The translations under genes were made by a program, and so were the position numbers. From contig JAWWPG010000042.1 in the NCBI GenBank assembly GCA_033850885.1, forward strand, positions 1 to 7,922: DNA of 7,922 nucleotides. Reading direction: 5' to 3'. Position 1 is the stretch's first letter. Each line of letters starts with the position of its first letter. The notes beneath the pieces are model-generated. The model ran no database searches and was not told the origin of the DNA. It worked only from the letters and a program-made list of their open reading frames with translations. Origin of the DNA: JAWWPG01 sp033850885 (GTDB lineage: Bacteria > Actinomycetota > Actinomycetes > Propionibacteriales > Nocardioidaceae). Positions 5,963-7,922 of this stretch are shown piece after piece.

Positions 5963-7078
5963 CTAGGTGGTCCTCCGCTGGTGCAGGTCGCGGCCGAGGA
6001 GGCCAGCCAGCCGCTCGACTTCCTGCCCGATGGCCTCCTCGGGTCGCCGCCGCTCATCGAGCCAGATGACCATGATCTCGTCGCCCTTACGCGCCCATGT
6101 CCCGCAGACGACACCGCCCACGATCGCCGGGTTAGTCTTGCGGGTGACGATGTCTCGTCGAGACTGTGGGGTGACGTGGACGTCCTTGGTGCCAGGGCCC
6201 ATCACCCACTGGTCGTGCCCGGGAAGCAACCGCAATGCGTTCGTTGGCCGCGCGACGACGAGGGAGTCGACGTCCTCCCGCACCACATACGCCGTGGTGC
6301 CCTCGACGTCGACTGCGACCAGCTGATCGCGGAGCTCGGACAGCCACTTGTTGAGCCGTTTCCGGCCGGCGCTCAGGCCCGTACCTAGCCAGTAGTGAAT
6401 ATGCTCGAACGTCGCCGGCCCGTAAGTGCGGAGGTACGCCGTGATGGCGCGCGGACCCGCATCGTCGAGGTCGGGGACACCCGTCCAGCTCGGGTTGAGG
6501 TCGAGGCGTTGGAGGGTGTGCTGCCGGTCGCGGGGTGGCCCGAAGCTCACATCACCTTGCCAGGTCAGTGGCTTGATCAGGGTGCCCGCGCCCTCGTCGA
6601 AGACCGGTTTCAGGTGTTGGTACGCACGGTGTGTTGCCAACACGTCACCGAGCTCGGGGATGGTCAACGGCCCGTCGCTCAGCGCCTCGCGCACGGCCGC
6701 CCGGAAGTCGGGCCAGTCCGATGGGGTGAGCCGGTAGTAGTCCACCCAGCTCGGCAGCTCCCATTGCCGCCCGGCCGACCTGAGCGCGAGGTAGATGCCG
6801 CCGTCCTCGGGCGAGAGGTAGTGCATCGACCCGCGGAACGCGAAAGCCTTGATCACCCTCCCGTCCGCCAGTGCCTTCACAAGTTCGCCCGACCGGGACG
6901 CCGTACGGCGGATCCGAACGGCGAGCTCGGCGAGAGACTCGTCCATCGACAGCACCGCACCGAGCCGGCGAACGACGTCGGCCACCGAGCCGGACCCGAC
7001 CGGGTCGAGCAGGTGCCGCTCCAACCGCCAGGACAGCGCCTGCCTCCACGTGACCGAGACATCGATCCGAGTGGTCAT
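5963..7078 (-). CDS. Winged-helix DNA-binding protein, HTH_42 (AlkZ/YcaQ-like) superfamily
   Basis: From ATG 7078 the product is 371 residues, a normal length for this family. AAGG eight nt upstream supports this start over a GTG at 7084. Blocks seen: TWRQALSWRLERHLL near the N terminus, VVRRLGAVLSMDESLAELAVR (35-55), FAFRGSMHYLSPED (79-92), AYLRTYGPATFEHIHYWLG (214-232) and LLPGHDQWVMGPG (284-296). These are hallmarks of the three-winged-helix HTH_42 family (PF06224), whose studied members AlkZ and YcaQ are DNA glycosylases that unhook bulky or crosslinked alkylated bases. In those enzymes the first wing carries a catalytic QxQ or QxD; here the aligned positions read L-S-M (43-45), so glycosylase activity is doubtful. 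The protein may bind DNA without excision or belong to an uncharacterised branch. No biosynthetic cluster lies beside it. Monocistronic, with a hairpin after the stop. Confidence 0.87.
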   Translation of the reverse strand: MTTRIDVSVTWRQALSWRLERHLLDPVGSGSVADVVRRLGAVLSMDESLAELAVRIRRTASRSGELVKALADGRVIKAFAFRGSMHYLSPEDGGIYLALRSAGRQWELPSWVDYYRLTPSDWPDFRAAVREALSDGPLTIPELGDVLATHRAYQHLKPVFDEGAGTLIKPLTWQGDVSFGPPRDRQHTLQRLDLNPSWTGVPDLDDAGPRAITAYLRTYGPATFEHIHYWLGTGLSAGRKRLNKWLSELRDQLVAVDVEGTTAYVVREDVDSLVVARPTNALRLLPGHDQWVMGPGTKDVHVTPQSRRDIVTRKTNPAIVGGVVCGTWARKGDEIMVIWLDERRRPEEAIGQEVERLAGLLGRDLHQRRTT

Positions 7079-7476
7079 GCCCACAGCCTTGCACCGCTTC
7101 CGGACGATAGGCGTCCCTGCCTGGTGGAAAATCCCATGACCGGAGCCACGACAGCGACTCAGCCCCGATCCCTGACCTCGCGTGTTAGTGGCGTTCCGGT
7201 GCCCGTCTGCTCGACGTCCGGGACATGTGTCTATCCACCATGAGCACCACCAAGTTGCCGGCTGTGCCTTCTATCAGCTGTCCTTTGCTATCTGACAGAG
7301 CACACGAACTCCACAACGACACTTCACGGGACCCACGATCACACCATGCGACAGTTCCACCAGAGTCGGCCCGTAGTACGAGCCCGACAGAGCGCGCAAG
7401 GCAGAAAGTTGCATCCCCGAAATGCTCGTCGATCGAAGTAACCCCGCCACGCGTTCGAATTCGGACTGAGCACTTG
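7079..7476. other. Gene-free stretch of about 400 nt
   Basis: It lies between the winged-helix start and the end of the broken phosphoesterase gene, both on the minus strand. A plus-strand frame from ATG 7241 (beginning MSTTKLPAV, stop at 7521) has poor third-position GC after the first ten codons, no Shine-Dalgarno sequence and no known motif, and it overlaps the phosphoesterase end. The winged-helix promoter must be here, but I see no clear -35/-10 pair, no tRNA and no strong hairpin. Confidence 0.4.
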
Positions 7477-7820
7477 TCATGGATGCCGCTGCCCGACGCG
7501 CCAGATAGTGGAGATGGCTGACACGGCGTTGGCGTTTCCGACGTGATGCGAGATTCCGTAGCCGTCCTCAAGCGTGCGGAGCAGGCTGTAGTGGTTGAAG
7601 GTTGCCGAGTATGATCCGGGGCGTACCTGGGGGCCGAGGATTGCGCAGACGGTGTGGCCGCCGGAGTTGAATCCGTGCTTCTTGGCCAAACCTCCGGCCC
7701 GCTCGTCCTCGTCATATACGACGATGATGACGCCGTCGGAACCGAAGCTGGGAGAGGCTTCGATCCTCGGCACTTCGGTCGCGAGGTAGTCGTCGAACGG
7801 GACTGCCCAGGGATCGGTTG
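7477..7820 (-). pseudogene. Phosphoesterase (PF04185, phospholipase C/acid phosphatase-like), C-terminal fragment cut by an IS
   Basis: About 110 residues remain of a protein normally around 300 or more. They read FDDYLATEVPRIEASPSFG, then GVIIVVYDEDE (metal-binding acidic cluster), then SGGHTVCAILGPQVRPGSY, FNHYSLLRTLEDGYGI and an end at SAISTIWR. This is the C-terminal metal-site region of PF04185 alkaline-phosphatase-superfamily phosphoesterases, usually secreted enzymes that release phosphate from lipids or other esters. The N-terminal two-thirds, including the signal peptide and the catalytic nucleophile region, are absent. Similarity stops at about 7800-7820, where IS sequence begins. 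A GTG at 7824 can open the frame but would give only the fragment. The rest of the gene may lie beyond the IS, outside this window. Confidence 0.8.
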
Positions 7821-7922
7821 ACACCTGACCCGTGAGGATCCGTCCTCGCTGGAAGGATCAGTGTCATGCCGAAGCCCTACCCCAAGGAGTTCCGCAACGA
7901 TGTCGTGGCTGTGGCCCGCAAG
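7819..7922 (+). mobile_element. Left end of an insertion sequence (runs off the right edge)
   Basis: The phosphoesterase reading frame loses family similarity here and a transposase gene starts 40-50 nt later, the usual arrangement of an IS end. The sequence starts TGACACCTGACCC, with the TG start common among IS ends. The exact boundary is uncertain (about 7810-7826), and neither the partner inverted repeat nor the target duplication is in the window. The hexamer TGACAC at 7819-7824 is mirrored by GTGTCA at 7861-7866. Confidence 0.6.
7866..7922 (+). CDS. IS3-like transposase OrfA, N-terminal start
   Basis: The first 19 codons from ATG 7866 read MPKPYPKEFRNDVVAVARK. The P-x-x-Y-P-x-E-F-R-x-D-V-V-x-V-A-R pattern is the usual beginning of the helix-turn-helix OrfA of IS3-type (transposase_8) elements in actinobacteria, which binds the IS ends. 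GAAGGA lies about eight nt upstream as ribosome site. The gene is cut by the window edge, so OrfB and the catalytic DDE domain cannot be checked, and nothing shows whether the IS is intact. Confidence 0.75.
   Translation, partial: MPKPYPKEFRNDVVAVARK

Noticed and set aside
6395..7243. Plus-strand ORF of 282 codons opposite the winged-helix gene
   Set aside because: It is the antisense of a gene with clear HTH_42 blocks and shows no recognisable protein features.
7241..7521. Plus-strand frame beginning MSTTKLPAV as a possible transposase start
   Set aside because: There is no Shine-Dalgarno sequence, the codon pattern degrades after ten codons, it overlaps the conserved phosphoesterase end, and no transposase motif follows.
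1..7922. CRISPR array, tRNA, rRNA, or a multi-gene defence or biosynthetic system
   Set aside because: No regularly spaced repeats, no cloverleaf-like segments, and no set of functionally linked genes beyond the regulator-methyltransferase neighbours were seen.

Overview
This is a high-GC window of actinobacterial character. The signs are G/C-rich third codon positions, GTG/TTG starts, and protein types common in actinobacteria: a secreted M1 peptidase, an HTH_42 winged-helix protein, a LuxR-type regulator and a small SAM methyltransferase. No rRNA, tRNA or core housekeeping gene is visible, so I do not name a genus. It reads as accessory chromosome: single genes on alternating strands, several gene-poor gaps, one broken gene and one insertion sequence.

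Layout, left to right. At 1-247 (minus) is the N-terminal part of a probable AraC-family regulator that runs off the left edge. The stretch 248-745 has no convincing gene, only a doubtful minus-strand frame at 284-556. At 746-1426 (plus) is a PAS plus LuxR-HTH regulator. After a 130-nt gap holding two overlapping inverted repeats comes a class I SAM methyltransferase (1557-2327, plus). After a further gap with another inverted repeat comes a secreted zinc metallopeptidase of family M1 (2584-4407, plus). It faces a small conserved protein of dimeric alpha/beta-barrel type (4444-4719, minus) tail to tail. A gap of about 470 nt follows, then a SnoaL-like/ester-cyclase-type protein (5188-5604, minus) with a plausible promoter, then a winged-helix HTH_42 protein (5963-7078, minus) with a hairpin just after its stop. 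After about 400 nt without a gene, the C-terminal third of a PF04185-type phosphoesterase (7477-about 7820, minus) is cut off where an IS-type transposase gene begins (7866, plus, running off the right edge).

How the genes work together: little can be claimed. The LuxR-type regulator and the methyltransferase lie on the same strand, and the dyad between them is a natural candidate control site. The other genes look independently transcribed. I see no multi-gene defence, biosynthetic or mobile system that is complete within the window, and no CRISPR array. The points most worth checking are the dyad pair before the methyltransferase, the loss of the QxQ motif in the HTH_42 protein, the altered GAMEN motif in the M1 peptidase, and the IS-truncated phosphoesterase.
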